In this document: positions 43,896 to 54,236 of the stretch, piece by piece
How the letters are laid out: each line of letters starts with the position of its first letter
Position numbering within the stretch: position 1 is the first letter of the stretch
DNA from: Roseomonas aeriglobus
Lineage (GTDB): Bacteria > Pseudomonadota > Alphaproteobacteria > Sphingomonadales > Sphingomonadaceae
Assembly: GCA_016937575.1 (NCBI GenBank)
Contig: JAFHKN010000002.1
Span: 744,001-808,000 of the forward strand
Direction of reading: 5' to 3'
Length of the DNA: 64,000 bases
Made by a program: the position numbers and the translations under genes
Notes under the pieces: model-generated
The model's input: only the letters and a program-made list of their open reading frames with translations
Databases searched by the model: none
What the model was told of the DNA's origin: nothing

Positions 43896-44059
43896 ACCCG
43901 ATACTGCCGCGTTCACACGGACTTGACCGCGCGGCTTGCGCCAGCTAGGCGCGCCGCTTCGCAATGGCCCCACACCCCGGTGAAGTGGTGGCCCGCGCCT
44001 GCCTTGGCAGGCTCGGCGGAGACCGGGACCAACGTCATAACGATTGCAAGGAATTTACG

Positions 44060-44674
44060 ATGTCGAAGCGCGCCAGCGCCAAGTACAAGCTCGACCGCCG
44101 GATGGGCGAGAACATCTGGGGTCGCCCGAAGAGCCCGGTCAACAAGCGCGAATATGGCCCCGGCCAGCATGGTCAGCGCCGCAAGGGCAAGATGTCGGAC
44201 TTCGGCATCCAGCTGCGCGCCAAGCAGAAGCTCAAGGGCTATTACGGCGACGTCACCGAAAAGCAGTTCCGCGCCTGCTATCAGGAAGCGGCCCGCATGA
44301 AGGGTGATACGGGTCAGAACCTGATCGGGCTGCTCGAGCAGCGGCTGGACATGATCGTCTATCGCGCGAAGTTCGCGCCGACGATCTTCGCGGCCCGCCA
44401 GCTGGTCAGCCATGGCCACATCCGCGTCAACGGCGTGAAGTGCAACGTCGCGTCGCGCCGCGTCTTCCCGGGCCAGGAAATCACCCTGGGTTCGAAGGCG
44501 CAGGAAATGGCGCTGGTGCTTGAAGCGCAGGGCCTCGCCGAGCGTGAAGTGCCGGAATATGTCGCGCAGGACGGCAATGCGAAGGTGACCTTCACGCGCG
44601 TGCCGACGCTCGACGAAGTGCCGTATCCGGTGAAGATGGAACCGAATCTGGTCGTCGAATTCTATTCGCGCTAA
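44060..44674 (+). CDS. rpsD: 30S ribosomal protein S4
   Basis: Encodes 204 residues from [21 protein letters not shown], preceded by AAGGAA. The S4 pattern is present: [45 protein letters not shown] in pieces, the S4 RNA-binding domain [37 protein letters not shown] (in pieces), and a C-terminal YFVEYSR-like VVEFYSR. S4 nucleates 30S assembly and in many bacteria represses its own operon. Here it stands alone with its own terminator, as is common in sphingomonads. Confidence 0.98.
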   Translation: MSKRASAKYKLDRRMGENIWGRPKSPVNKREYGPGQHGQRRKGKMSDFGIQLRAKQKLKGYYGDVTEKQFRACYQEAARMKGDTGQNLIGLLEQRLDMIVYRAKFAPTIFAARQLVSHGHIRVNGVKCNVASRRVFPGQEITLGSKAQEMALVLEAQGLAEREVPEYVAQDGNAKVTFTRVPTLDEVPYPVKMEPNLVVEFYSR

Positions 44675-44712
44675 GCGAAGCATGACCGGGTGGGCGTGCC
44701 CACCTCGTCAAG

Positions 44713-44747
44713 AAAAGGGGCGGTCCCAGTCGGGATCGCCCCTTTTT
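44713..44747 (+). terminator. Rho-independent terminator of rpsD
   Basis: A GC-rich stem (GGGGCGGTCCC / GGGATCGCCCC, one G-U pair) lies between AAAA and TTTTT, 39 bp after the rpsD stop. Confidence 0.9.
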
Positions 44748-44781
44748 CATTGGTGACGCGCCAGCGCAATCGCGACCTGCG

Positions 44782-46785
44782 CTATAGTTTCAGAGCCTTG
44801 CGCAGGAACGCATCCGACTGGCTCAGCAGCCGGGTGCGGGCGCTCGCATCGTCGAGATAATGATCCAGTCCGTCGAATTCGACATAATCGACCACCGCGT
44901 TCGCGTCGCGCAGCCGGTCCGCCATCAGACGCGACTGCGCATTGCCGACATTGGTGTCGCGCGTGCCGTGGAACATCAGGACCGGGGCCTTGATCGTTGC
45001 AGCATTGCGTGCGGGCGATCCTTCGCGAATATGCGCGCCCGTGCCGATAAAGGTATCGACCATCGCAAAGGACGTGTAGCCGCGGGCTTCCTCGCGTAGT
45101 CGGTCAAGGTCGGTCACCGGGGCGATCGCGACGATTGCCTTGAACAGGTTGGCATCGAGAGCGGCCGATTGCAGCGCGGCATATCCGCCGTAGGACCAGC
45201 CGATGATCGCCAGTTTCGCTGGATCGACACCTTGCGCGATCAGCCACTTCCCCCCGTCGTTGACGTCGCCGACGGCCGTTCGCCACGACTGGAATCCGTT
45301 CTTCTGGAACCAGGCGTCACCATAGCCGGACGATCCGCGGAAATTCGGCTGCAACACAGCGTAGCCGCGGTTTGCGTAGAATTGCGACAGCCAGTCGAAT
45401 CCCCACTCGTCGCGCGCGCCCGGTCCGCCATGCGGCATCACGATCGCCGGCAAGCCGCGTGCGCTGGTCGCGCCGGGCGGAAGAGTAAGATAGCCCGGGA
45501 TCGGCGTTCCATCCGCGGCCGGGTAGCGCACCGCCTGCACCGGGGAGAGCGTCAATTTGCCCAGGGGCGGACGAACCGCAGCGATTTCCTCCAGGCGCTT
45601 GGCTGATCTGTCATACAGATAGTAACGGCCGGGATCGACGTCGCTCCCGGAAAAGACGAGCAGCTTCGTGCCGTCTGCGGTTGAATCCACGACGTTCAAC
45701 ATGCTCCCTTTAAGCGAGCGGCCGAGCGTCGCGCGCATCGCTGCGACGGCCGAATCGAAGAGTTCCGCGGTGCGGCGGTCGGTGACGTAGCTGGCTCCGA
45801 CCACGCGCTGATGCCGACCGAGCCGGATGAGGCCGTCGATATCAACCTGGTCGTGGGCAAGGACGAGGTCTTTGCGCAGAGACCCATCCAGCGCGACCTT
45901 GAAAAGCGCCTGGCGGCCGTTCTGCTTCTCGAACCCATAGACGACATTCAGGTCGCGATCGACGGCATAGGGGTTGAAGCCCGTCTGCGTCGTGACGTCG
46001 AACTCGCTCAGGCGGCTCCAGTCGCGGCTACCGGGTTTGCGATACTGATAAAGGATTTTCGCGCTGGCATAGCCCCCCACGTCGGGTCCGCGCAGGCCCA
46101 TGATCCGGACGGTTCCGTATCCGTCGCTGAGATACTCGACCGCATCCTGACGAGGTTGTTCGACGATGCGCCGGTTCAGGGAGACAGTGTCGACCAGCTC
46201 GACACCCAGTCCGCGGCGAGTTTCGGCCAATCGCGTGCCGGTCGACATGTCCGGCACGAACTCGCGGGTGATCAGCGCACTGCCATTGGCGGCGTCGTTA
46301 CCCCAATCGATCAGCGTGCCGCCATGCTGGCGCACGCCAAGCGCGCGGTCGCTGTCCGGCGTCGTCACCATTTTCAGGTCGGTGCCATCGGCATTCAGTG
46401 CGATCAGGCGATTGAACGAGAGATATTGGCCACCGACGTCTTGTCGAAACGCGAGCGAACAGATGAGCCGGGTCTGGCTGGACCAATCGCAGCGCGACAG
46501 CCGATCGGGATCGCCACTTGCGCGAGTCAGCGTTTTGGGCGGTCCGCCGGCAACCAAGTCGCCGACCATCAGCAGCGAACTTCGTCCCGGGCCGGCAACG
46601 ATGAGGGCGACCTTACTACCGTCCGGCGACAGGCTGACGCTTTGCAGGTTCTCGCGTGCGCCGAATACAGCCGCCGCGTCGTCATCGGACAAGCGCGTAC
46701 CTGATTGCGCGAGCGCAGTGGAGGTCATGAGCGCGATCGAGACGACACCAGCCGCCCATGTCCGTCGCCGGCCTTTCTTTGTCAT
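44782..46785 (-). CDS. S9 family (prolyl oligopeptidase-type) peptidase
   Basis: Encodes 667 residues from MTKKGRRRTW, with a twin-basic start and a signal peptide ending near ALAQSG (about residue 28). The N-terminal two-thirds resemble a beta-propeller (repeated W/Y-D-S blades). The C-terminal alpha/beta hydrolase has IGWSYGGYAALQS (Ser nucleophile), HGTRDTNVGNAQS (Asp) and FDGLDHYLDD (His). It would cleave peptides C-terminal to proline or remove N-acyl amino acids in the periplasm. The open frame extends upstream without protein-like content. It is divergent from the GH27 gene. Confidence 0.92.
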   Translation of the reverse strand: MTKKGRRRTWAAGVVSIALMTSTALAQSGTRLSDDDAAAVFGARENLQSVSLSPDGSKVALIVAGPGRSSLLMVGDLVAGGPPKTLTRASGDPDRLSRCDWSSQTRLICSLAFRQDVGGQYLSFNRLIALNADGTDLKMVTTPDSDRALGVRQHGGTLIDWGNDAANGSALITREFVPDMSTGTRLAETRRGLGVELVDTVSLNRRIVEQPRQDAVEYLSDGYGTVRIMGLRGPDVGGYASAKILYQYRKPGSRDWSRLSEFDVTTQTGFNPYAVDRDLNVVYGFEKQNGRQALFKVALDGSLRKDLVLAHDQVDIDGLIRLGRHQRVVGASYVTDRRTAELFDSAVAAMRATLGRSLKGSMLNVVDSTADGTKLLVFSGSDVDPGRYYLYDRSAKRLEEIAAVRPPLGKLTLSPVQAVRYPAADGTPIPGYLTLPPGATSARGLPAIVMPHGGPGARDEWGFDWLSQFYANRGYAVLQPNFRGSSGYGDAWFQKNGFQSWRTAVGDVNDGGKWLIAQGVDPAKLAIIGWSYGGYAALQSAALDANLFKAIVAIAPVTDLDRLREEARGYTSFAMVDTFIGTGAHIREGSPARNAATIKAPVLMFHGTRDTNVGNAQSRLMADRLRDANAVVDYVEFDGLDHYLDDASARTRLLSQSDAFLRKALKL

Positions 46786-46965
46786 TAAGTTACTCCGCTT
46801 ACTTTCCGTTAGGATGCTAGCGGCCGGTTCCTGATCGGCCAATGCCTTGACTGAGCCAATTTGGTTCGATGCAACGCCCCGTGCCCAACGCGGATGGACT
46901 TTTGTCTGACAGTATACGTAAATCGCTGATCAGGTCGTGGCATCGACGAAATCAGGAGAGGAAGC

Positions 46966-48759
46966 GTGCGTCTATCGATCTTGGCCGCGACCGCGCTGGT
47001 CAGCGCGATGTCTATCGCCGCCTTTGCACGGACGTCACCAGCTCTCCGCGCACCGATTGCGGCGCCCATCACGGCGGCGACCCCGCCGATGGGATGGAAT
47101 CCCTATAATGCCTTCGACCTCGCCTATTCCGAAGCGGACGTGATCGCCCAGGCCGAACTGATGGTGTCGCTGGGCCTGGCCGGTCTCGGCTATCGCTACG
47201 TCAATGTCGACGACGGCTGGTGGCTGCGACGCGACGACGGAACGATCGCGGTGCGGACGAGCATGTACCCCTCCGCCCGGATGCCCGATGGCCGGACCAG
47301 CCTGCGACCGTTCGTCGATCGGCTGCACAAAATGGGTCTGAAGGCCGGTATCTATACCGATATCGGTCGCAATGCCTGTTCGCAGCGCTGGCGCCCCGGC
47401 GCGCGCAACCTGCCCGAAGGAACGGTTCTGCAGCGAGAGATCGGCACATACGGCCATCATGGCGCCGACGCCGCGTTGCTGTTTTCTGACTGGGGGTTCG
47501 ACTTCGTCAAAATCGATGCCTGTGGCGCCGCCGATTTCGGCCCGGAGGTCGAGGAGGTAAAGCGTGGCCAGTTCCGTGCCTTTCCCAAGCTGATCATCCG
47601 CGAACAGCCCGAGGTGTCAGACGCGAGAGCGCTTGCCCGCGAATATGCAAGCTTCGCGCAGGCTGCGAAGCGTGCAAGCCGGACGGGCGATCCGGTGATC
47701 TCGATCTGCGCGTGGGGGCAGGCCGACGTCAACGACTGGGGCCACCGCTATGGCCAGATGTGGCGCACCAGTTTCGACATCAACCCGACCTGGAAAGCGA
47801 TGCTGTTCAATTTCGACAGCGCGGCGTCGCGCGCGCTGTTCGCCGGGCCGGGGCGCTGGAACGACCCCGACATGCTGGAAGTCGGAAACGGTGAATTCGA
47901 CGACCGGCATCTGGTCGCGGCGCGAGCGCACATGAGCCTATGGGCGGTCATCGCTGCGCCGCTGATCCTGGGGAACGACCTGCGACGTGCATCGCCGGCC
48001 ATGCTCGACGTCATCCGAAACCGCGCCGTCATCGCGATCAATCAGGATCCGGCGGGCAACCAGGGCGTCGTGATCAGCCGCGATGGGGATGCGCAGGTGC
48101 TGGCGAAGGCGCTCGCCGGTCGGGGGCGCAAGGCGGTCGCGCTGGTCAATCGTGGCGATGCGCCGCTGACCGTGTCGGCGACGCTGGCCGACATCGGGCT
48201 CGCCGCGGCGGGGCTTCGCGTGCGGGACGTATGGACCGGACGACCGGTTGCGACGGCCGGCGGCCGGCTGACCGCACGACTGGCGCCACGGGAGACGATG
48301 CTGCTATTGGTCGATGGGCGTCCGGCCGAGACGGGCGTCATGCGTCCGGCCGATATTCCAGCGCGGTTCGATGTCGCGGATGTCGGCTACAAGGCGCCGG
48401 ATCGCTCACCGGAGCGGCAATGGGTACTCGCCCAGATCGGCTATCGCCCATACGGCGCGCCGCTGTTCTATGCCGGGCGACACGATCGCAACGGGCTGGG
48501 TGTGACGGCGGGCTCGTCGGTTCGGGTCCGGCTGAACCGTGAATTCTCGCGCGTGACGCTCGATCCGCGGGTGGAAAACGGAATGGGCCGCTATGCGATC
48601 CGGGGCGACGGGCGGCTGTTGGCGAGCGGCCAGGCGACGACCAGCGGTCGGCCGATCACCGTCACCGTCCGCGGTGTGCGCGAGATCGAACTTGTTGCAC
48701 CGGCCGCCACGAAGGCACTGACCGAGTTCGCCTGGCACGACGTGCGGTTCGTCCGCTAG
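46966..48759 (+). CDS. GH27 alpha-galactosidase with C-terminal NPCBM-like domain
   Basis: Encodes 597 residues from a GTG at 46966, with AGGAGAGG just upstream and a signal peptide (MRLSILAATALVSAMSIAAFA). The GH27 barrel begins PPMGWNPYNAF and YVNVDDGWW; the nucleophile Asp is in FVKIDACGA (about residue 183) and the acid-base Asp in GRWNDPDMLEVGN (about residue 300). Residues about 450-597 look like an NPCBM/NEW2 carbohydrate-binding module. It hydrolyses terminal alpha-galactosides in the periplasm or outside the cell. No transporter or galactose operon is adjacent. Confidence 0.93.
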   Translation: MRLSILAATALVSAMSIAAFARTSPALRAPIAAPITAATPPMGWNPYNAFDLAYSEADVIAQAELMVSLGLAGLGYRYVNVDDGWWLRRDDGTIAVRTSMYPSARMPDGRTSLRPFVDRLHKMGLKAGIYTDIGRNACSQRWRPGARNLPEGTVLQREIGTYGHHGADAALLFSDWGFDFVKIDACGAADFGPEVEEVKRGQFRAFPKLIIREQPEVSDARALAREYASFAQAAKRASRTGDPVISICAWGQADVNDWGHRYGQMWRTSFDINPTWKAMLFNFDSAASRALFAGPGRWNDPDMLEVGNGEFDDRHLVAARAHMSLWAVIAAPLILGNDLRRASPAMLDVIRNRAVIAINQDPAGNQGVVISRDGDAQVLAKALAGRGRKAVALVNRGDAPLTVSATLADIGLAAAGLRVRDVWTGRPVATAGGRLTARLAPRETMLLLVDGRPAETGVMRPADIPARFDVADVGYKAPDRSPERQWVLAQIGYRPYGAPLFYAGRHDRNGLGVTAGSSVRVRLNREFSRVTLDPRVENGMGRYAIRGDGRLLASGQATTSGRPITVTVRGVREIELVAPAATKALTEFAWHDVRFVR

Positions 48760-48820
48760 CTGGACCGTTGCCGCCGGCGCCATCGGGACTTAGGGTCCGG
48801 CAACATTTGCCGAGGACTTT

Positions 48821-50491
48821 ATGATGCGCCTGCCTTTCGTCCTGACCGCCGCGCTGTCGTCGCTACTTGCGGCCTGTTCTTCAGGTAACGCCGAACAGGC
48901 GCGATCCGCATCCGGTGTCGTGCAGCCGCCGATCGAGACGATGAAGCGTGTCGTCGAGCAGTTGTCGTCGGACGCATTCGAAGGCCGCGCCCCCGGTACC
49001 GCGGGGGAGACGAAGACGCTCGATCTGCTCGTCGCCGAATTCTCGAAGCTTGGCCTGAAGCCGGGCAACAAAGGCAGCTGGTTCCAGGACGTGCCGATGG
49101 TCGAAATCACGGCGAAGAACGTGACGCCGCTGAGCTTCAACGGCGGCAAGGCGCCAGTGACCGCGACCTACGGCGCGCAGATGGTCGTCGGCACCTATCG
49201 CACCGATGGCGGGCGATCGATCATCAAGGATTCGCCGGTCGTCTTCGTCGGCTACGGCATCAATGCCCCGGAAAAGGGCTGGAACGACTATGCCGGGCTG
49301 GACGTGAAGGGGAAGACGGTTGTCATCCTCGTCAACGATCCGGACTATGAGACGCAAGGGCTCGGCGGTACCTTCAACGGCCGTGCGATGACCTATTACG
49401 GCCGCTGGACGTATAAATTCGAGGAAGCCGCACGCCAAGGCGCCGCCGCCGCCCTGATCGTCCACGACACCGTGCCAGCCGCCTATGGCTGGAACGTCGT
49501 CCAGTCGAGCTGGACCGGCGCGCAGCAGGTGGCGGAAGGGTCGCCCGGCAACCCGGATCAGTCGACCGCGATCGGCTGGATCTCGAACGACATCGGAAAG
49601 GCGCTGATGGCCTCGGCCGGACAGGACCTGGCGACACTGAGTGCCGCAGCGAAGAAGCCGGGCTTCAAGCCGGTGAACCTGGGCGTCACTGCGTCGGTCG
49701 CGTTCGACAACCAGACGCGCAAGCATATGTCGAAGAACGTCGTCGCGCTGTTGCCGGGCACTGCCCAGAAGGACGAATACGTCCTCTATACCGCGCATTG
49801 GGATCACCTCGGCCGCTGCGAAAAGGCGCCGGACGGCGACGATATCTGCAATGGCGCGGTCGACAATGCGACTGGCACCGCGGCGCTTGTTGCGCTGGCG
49901 GAGGCGAATGTGAAGGCCGGGCCGACCCCGCGCAGCCAGCTGTTCATCGCGCTGACCGCGGAAGAATCGGGCCTGCTCGGCGCGCAATATTATGCTGCGA
50001 ATCCGGTCGTACCGCTTGCGCAGACGGTCGGCGGGGTCAACATGGACGCGCTGTCGATGGCCGGGCCGGCGAAGAACGTCGTGGTCATCGGCAAGGGCAA
50101 GTCGGACCTCGACACCTATCTCGATCGCGCGCTGGCTGCCGAAGGGCGCGTCGCAACGATCGAGCCGACGCCGGAGAAGGGCTTCTACTACCGCTCCGAC
50201 CATTTCGCATTCGCGCGCAAGGGCGTGCCGATGCTGTATTTCGAAGGGGGCGACGATCTGGTCACCGGCGGACGCGCGGCGGGCGCGGCAGCGGCTAAGG
50301 ATTACGAGGAGCATCGCTACCACGGGCCCAAGGACGAATATGATCCGAACTGGAATTGGGACGGCGTCGCCGGTGATTTGCGCCTCTATTACCGTGTCGG
50401 CCGTGAGCTTGCCGAGGGCAAGGACTGGCCGAACTGGGTGAAGGGTGACGAATTTCGCGCCATCCGCGACCGCTCGCGCGCGGGGCGGTGA
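48821..50491 (+). CDS. M28-family metallopeptidase with PA domain, lipoprotein
   Basis: Encodes 556 residues. The lipoprotein signal ends LLAACSS (Cys about residue 19). A PA-type insert lies near residues 130-260 (GKTVVILVNDPDYE). The zinc peptidase domain shows the metal ligands in order: TAHWDHLGRC, DNATGTAALVALAEA, TAEESGLLGAQYY, VNMDALSMAG and the late YYRSDHFAFARKG. The protein would be a membrane-tethered aminopeptidase releasing amino acids from the N terminus of peptides. It precedes the agmatine genes but is probably a separate transcript. Confidence 0.93.
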   Translation: MMRLPFVLTAALSSLLAACSSGNAEQARSASGVVQPPIETMKRVVEQLSSDAFEGRAPGTAGETKTLDLLVAEFSKLGLKPGNKGSWFQDVPMVEITAKNVTPLSFNGGKAPVTATYGAQMVVGTYRTDGGRSIIKDSPVVFVGYGINAPEKGWNDYAGLDVKGKTVVILVNDPDYETQGLGGTFNGRAMTYYGRWTYKFEEAARQGAAAALIVHDTVPAAYGWNVVQSSWTGAQQVAEGSPGNPDQSTAIGWISNDIGKALMASAGQDLATLSAAAKKPGFKPVNLGVTASVAFDNQTRKHMSKNVVALLPGTAQKDEYVLYTAHWDHLGRCEKAPDGDDICNGAVDNATGTAALVALAEANVKAGPTPRSQLFIALTAEESGLLGAQYYAANPVVPLAQTVGGVNMDALSMAGPAKNVVVIGKGKSDLDTYLDRALAAEGRVATIEPTPEKGFYYRSDHFAFARKGVPMLYFEGGDDLVTGGRAAGAAAAKDYEEHRYHGPKDEYDPNWNWDGVAGDLRLYYRVGRELAEGKDWPNWVKGDEFRAIRDRSRAGR

Positions 50492-50535
50492 TCGCGGACA
50501 ATGACAAGCGGCGAGCGGGTGGGTAAGGGGGCGAC

Positions 50536-51507
50536 ATGACGTTGCCACCTCCCCCCGAATGGGCACCGCACGACGCGGTCTGGATCGGTTTTCCCTCGCA
50601 CGGCGAGCTCTGGCTCGATGATCTCGATCCCGCGCGCGAAGAAGTCGTGGCCTTTGCCCGGGCGGTGCATGCGGACGGGCGGGGCGAACGCGTATTGCTG
50701 GTCGCTGCGGACGATGAAGCTGCGGCGGCGGCGCGGCGACTTGCCCCGTTCGCGCAGGTCGTGGTCCAGCCGTTCGGTGATATCTGGCTGCGCGACACCG
50801 GCCCGATCCTGGGTGGCGACGGCGTGGCGCGGGATTTTCGCTTCAACGGCTGGGGCGGCAAGTACGACCTGGAGGGCGACGATACGATCGGTACGCGCCT
50901 GGCCGAGGCGCGCGGGCTGACGGTCGAGACTTGCGACTGGGTGCTCGAGGGTGGGGCGATCGACGGCGACGGCACCGGCCTCGTCGTCACGACCGAGCAG
51001 TGCTTGCTCAACCCCAACCGCAACGCCCGCATGTCGCAGCACGAGGTCGAGGCGCGGCTGGCTGCGGATCTGGGGCTGACTCGCGTGCTGTGGCTGGGTG
51101 ACGGCTTGCTCAACGACCACACCGACGGCCATGTCGACAACCTCGCCCGTTTCGTCGGCGAGAACCGGCTGGCGATCCCCGAGGCCGCAGAGAACGATCC
51201 GAACTGGCGGATCTATCAGGACGCTGCGGCTCGCGCCGAGGCGTTCGGTGTCGAGGTCGTGCGTATTCCCTCACCGGGCCGGGTGCTCAACCACGACGAA
51301 GAGATCATTCCTGCCAGCTACATGAATTTCTATATCGGCAACGCCGCCGTCGTGGTGCCGCTGTACGGCCAGCCGAACGACGAGGCGGCCGTCGCCGCGA
51401 TTCAGGCGTTGTTCCCGGGGCGCACGGCCGTCGGCTTCCGCGCCGACGCGATCCTGACCGGGGGCGGCAGCTTCCACTGCATCAGCCAGCAGTTGCCGAG
51501 CCGCTGA
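50536..51507 (+). CDS. aguA: Agmatine deiminase
   Basis: Encodes 323 residues. Start MTLPPPPEWAPHDAVWIGFPSH follows the family, with FGDIWLRDTGPI, the catalytic His in NDHTDGHVDNLARF, and the nucleophilic Cys in TGGGSFHCISQQLP near the C terminus. It converts agmatine to N-carbamoylputrescine and ammonia. The partner enzyme AguB is encoded about 0.9 kb downstream, with two short genes between. Together they turn arginine-derived agmatine into putrescine. Confidence 0.95.
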   Translation: MTLPPPPEWAPHDAVWIGFPSHGELWLDDLDPAREEVVAFARAVHADGRGERVLLVAADDEAAAAARRLAPFAQVVVQPFGDIWLRDTGPILGGDGVARDFRFNGWGGKYDLEGDDTIGTRLAEARGLTVETCDWVLEGGAIDGDGTGLVVTTEQCLLNPNRNARMSQHEVEARLAADLGLTRVLWLGDGLLNDHTDGHVDNLARFVGENRLAIPEAAENDPNWRIYQDAAARAEAFGVEVVRIPSPGRVLNHDEEIIPASYMNFYIGNAAVVVPLYGQPNDEAAVAAIQALFPGRTAVGFRADAILTGGGSFHCISQQLPSR

Positions 51508-51514
51508 GGCACGC

Positions 51515-51859
51515 GTGTCCAAGGCCGATCGGCTTGAACGCCTCGACGAGCGCCGCGTCGAACTGGAGGGTGAATATCGCGAGATGCTGATCGCGGCCCT
51601 GCGTCGGACGGCGGCGGGGCAGTGGGGGCTGTTCGCGCATCAGAAGGACCGGCACCAGCAGAAGGCGATCGCGCCGGTGTTAGCGGAACTGGACGAGACG
51701 GCTGCAGAGATCGACGCGATACGCGCGCGTTTCGGCATGGAGCCCTTCGCCCTGCATCCCGAATTTCTCGCGGCGCGCGGACCGGTCGGTCCCAATGCGG
51801 TCGGCGAGCCCAAGCAGGCGGTTATCTGGCTGCGGAAACTGGGCGCGGACGCCGGGTAG
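51515..51859 (+). CDS. Hypothetical protein between aguA and aguB
   Basis: Encodes 114 residues from a GTG 7 bp after aguA. Two predicted helices (RLDERRVELEGEYREMLIAALRRTAAG and QKAIAPVLAELDETAAEIDAIRARFG in pieces) suggest a helical hairpin. No catalytic motif, signal peptide or membrane segment. Likely cotranscribed with aguA. Family not recognised; similar short proteins beside aguA occur in sphingomonads as far as I recall. Confidence 0.65.
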   Translation: MSKADRLERLDERRVELEGEYREMLIAALRRTAAGQWGLFAHQKDRHQQKAIAPVLAELDETAAEIDAIRARFGMEPFALHPEFLAARGPVGPNAVGEPKQAVIWLRKLGADAG

Positions 51860-51902
51860 GGACAACCCCGGCACGATCATCATGCCGGGGCTTCCGGAGG
51901 CG

Positions 51903-52274
51903 TTAGCGGCAGCGCACCTTGCCGCGGTCGATCTCGCGGCCGAGCAGCGCACCGCCGCCTCCGCCGACCAGCGTGCCGAGCAGACCCCCGCCGACAAGGT
52001 TGCCGAGCACCGCGCCACCGACGCCGCCGATGACCAGTCCGGTCGTGCCGTCGTTGCGACGGCAATAGGCGCGACCGTCACGCCCGCGGTAGATGCGATC
52101 GTTCCGGGTCAGCCGGCGCTCGCGATAGCGGCCCTCGCGGTAGGACCGCGATGCGTCCCAATCCTGACGATCGCCCTGCCAGCGATAATCGCGGTTCTGC
52201 GCCTGGGCCGGGGTCGGTGCGGCAAGCGGCACCGTGGCAATGGTCGCCGCAAGTGCGGCCAGCATGATCTTCAT
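51903..52274 (-). CDS. Glycine-zipper 2TM-domain protein
   Basis: Encodes 123 residues from MKIMLAALAATIATVPLAAPTP, a signal peptide. A charged, Arg/Asp/Tyr-rich mature segment (YRWQGDRQDWDASRSYREGR) is followed by YCRRNDGTTGLVIGGVGG and a glycine zipper (AVLGNLVGGGLLGTLVGGGGGALLG in pieces, about residues 84-113). Such zippers insert as hairpins in the outer or inner membrane. A final Cys lies near the end. It is divergent from aguB and unrelated to the polyamine genes. Confidence 0.88.
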   Translation of the reverse strand: MKIMLAALAATIATVPLAAPTPAQAQNRDYRWQGDRQDWDASRSYREGRYRERRLTRNDRIYRGRDGRAYCRRNDGTTGLVIGGVGGAVLGNLVGGGLLGTLVGGGGGALLGREIDRGKVRCR

Positions 52275-52378
52275 CGAGCGGGTCTCCTGGGGGGGGTAGG
52301 AAGCCGGCTCAACGCCCGGTGCGGCAGGTTGGTTCACACGCCTTTGCAGCCGGCCAGCGATCCCCTACATGGCGCGGC

Positions 52379-53224
<846 letters not shown>

Positions 53225-53262
53225 TCGGCTAGGCTTGTCTTCGATCATGTCGGAGTGGCCTC

Positions 53263-54072
53263 ATGCGGACCCTGGTGCTGACGATCGTTGCGCTTCTGCT
53301 CGCCGATCAGGCGACGGCCCAGCAGAGCGAAGTCCAACCGACGACGCCGCCTGATGTCGTCGTCAAGGGCGAACGCCCGCTGACGAAGGAAGAGCGCAAG
53401 ATCGCTCCGAAAGGCTTTTCGGCGCCGGGGTACGACCCGGACAACACGATTACCTTTTACGAAGGCGCCCTCGGTGCGGCGCGGTGCGCGACGTCGGGTC
53501 CTTTGTTCGACGTGGCGGCGCTGCGGGCGGTCGTCGATGGCGAGTTCAATTCGAGCGCTCATGATCGGCAGATGAGCCTGCTGATCCGCAAGACCGCGAC
53601 ATGCGGCATGGGGTCGCAGACGGTCGCCTATCTGTCGGATCCGTTTCCGGCCTCCGAACGGGAGATGGGCATCATGTACCGCGGTGCCTTCATGCTTCGG
53701 GCGCTGCAGACATTCGCGCCCGATCTGGTCCTGACCCGCGAGCAGCTTGCCGATCCGGCGGTGCAGCAGCGCTTTCGCGACCGCGAGGCACCTCGCAACC
53801 GGCGGCGTATTGCGACGGACATTTCCTATCTGAAGGTCGCGACGTGCTTCGTCCAGCGAGACCCGGACTCCACGCGACGCATCGTGAATACCGCCGGCCG
53901 GTCGGAGCTGTATCGAATCAGCGTTCGCATGATCGATCGGCACCGAGAGTGTGTCGGCGGCGCGCCGCGCGTGTATATGGATTGGCTGCAGTTCCGATTG
54001 TATATCGCCGACGCGACCTACCGCTGGGCCTTGGCAGTCAGGAACGTGGGGTCGCTGATCCCGGCCGGCTGA
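53263..54072 (+). CDS. Hypothetical secreted protein
   Basis: Encodes 269 residues with a signal peptide (MRTLVLTIVALLLADQATAQ). The N-terminal mature part has a Pro/Thr linker and DVVVKGERPLTKEERK. The rest is mixed with two Cys (RCATSGPLF and TATCGMGSQ) and a late pair (VATCFVQRD, HRECVGGAP) that could form disulfides. I recognise no family. It follows aguB after 38 bp; cotranscription is possible but function unrelated. Plain alpha/beta composition and codon use match the backbone. Confidence 0.7.
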   Translation: MRTLVLTIVALLLADQATAQQSEVQPTTPPDVVVKGERPLTKEERKIAPKGFSAPGYDPDNTITFYEGALGAARCATSGPLFDVAALRAVVDGEFNSSAHDRQMSLLIRKTATCGMGSQTVAYLSDPFPASEREMGIMYRGAFMLRALQTFAPDLVLTREQLADPAVQQRFRDREAPRNRRRIATDISYLKVATCFVQRDPDSTRRIVNTAGRSELYRISVRMIDRHRECVGGAPRVYMDWLQFRLYIADATYRWALAVRNVGSLIPAG

Positions 54073-54080
54073 TACGCCGC

Positions 54081-54179
54081 TCAGCCGATCAGATAGGCGT
54101 AGGTCTGGAGCGCCAGAGTGGTCAGGCCGAGCACACCGGCGAGAATGAGGTCCGAACCGTAAGCGGCGGATTTGCGCAT
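54081..54179 (-). CDS. 32-residue single-pass membrane peptide
   Basis: MRKSAAYGSDLILAGVLGLT begins a 32-residue frame that ends TYAYLIG. A single hydrophobic helix (about residues 10-30) follows a short basic start. The ribosome-binding candidate AAGGGGACC lies 5 bases before the ATG. Codon use is GC-biased like genes nearby. The stop is 8 bp from the end of the convergent preceding gene. This size is below usual gene-calling limits; function unknown. Confidence 0.55.
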   Translation of the reverse strand: MRKSAAYGSDLILAGVLGLTTLALQTYAYLIG

Positions 54180-54236
54180 TGCAGGTCCCCTTGTTCTGTC
54201 GGGGGCGTCAACGTGAACTCACCGCTCAGCGTTCCG

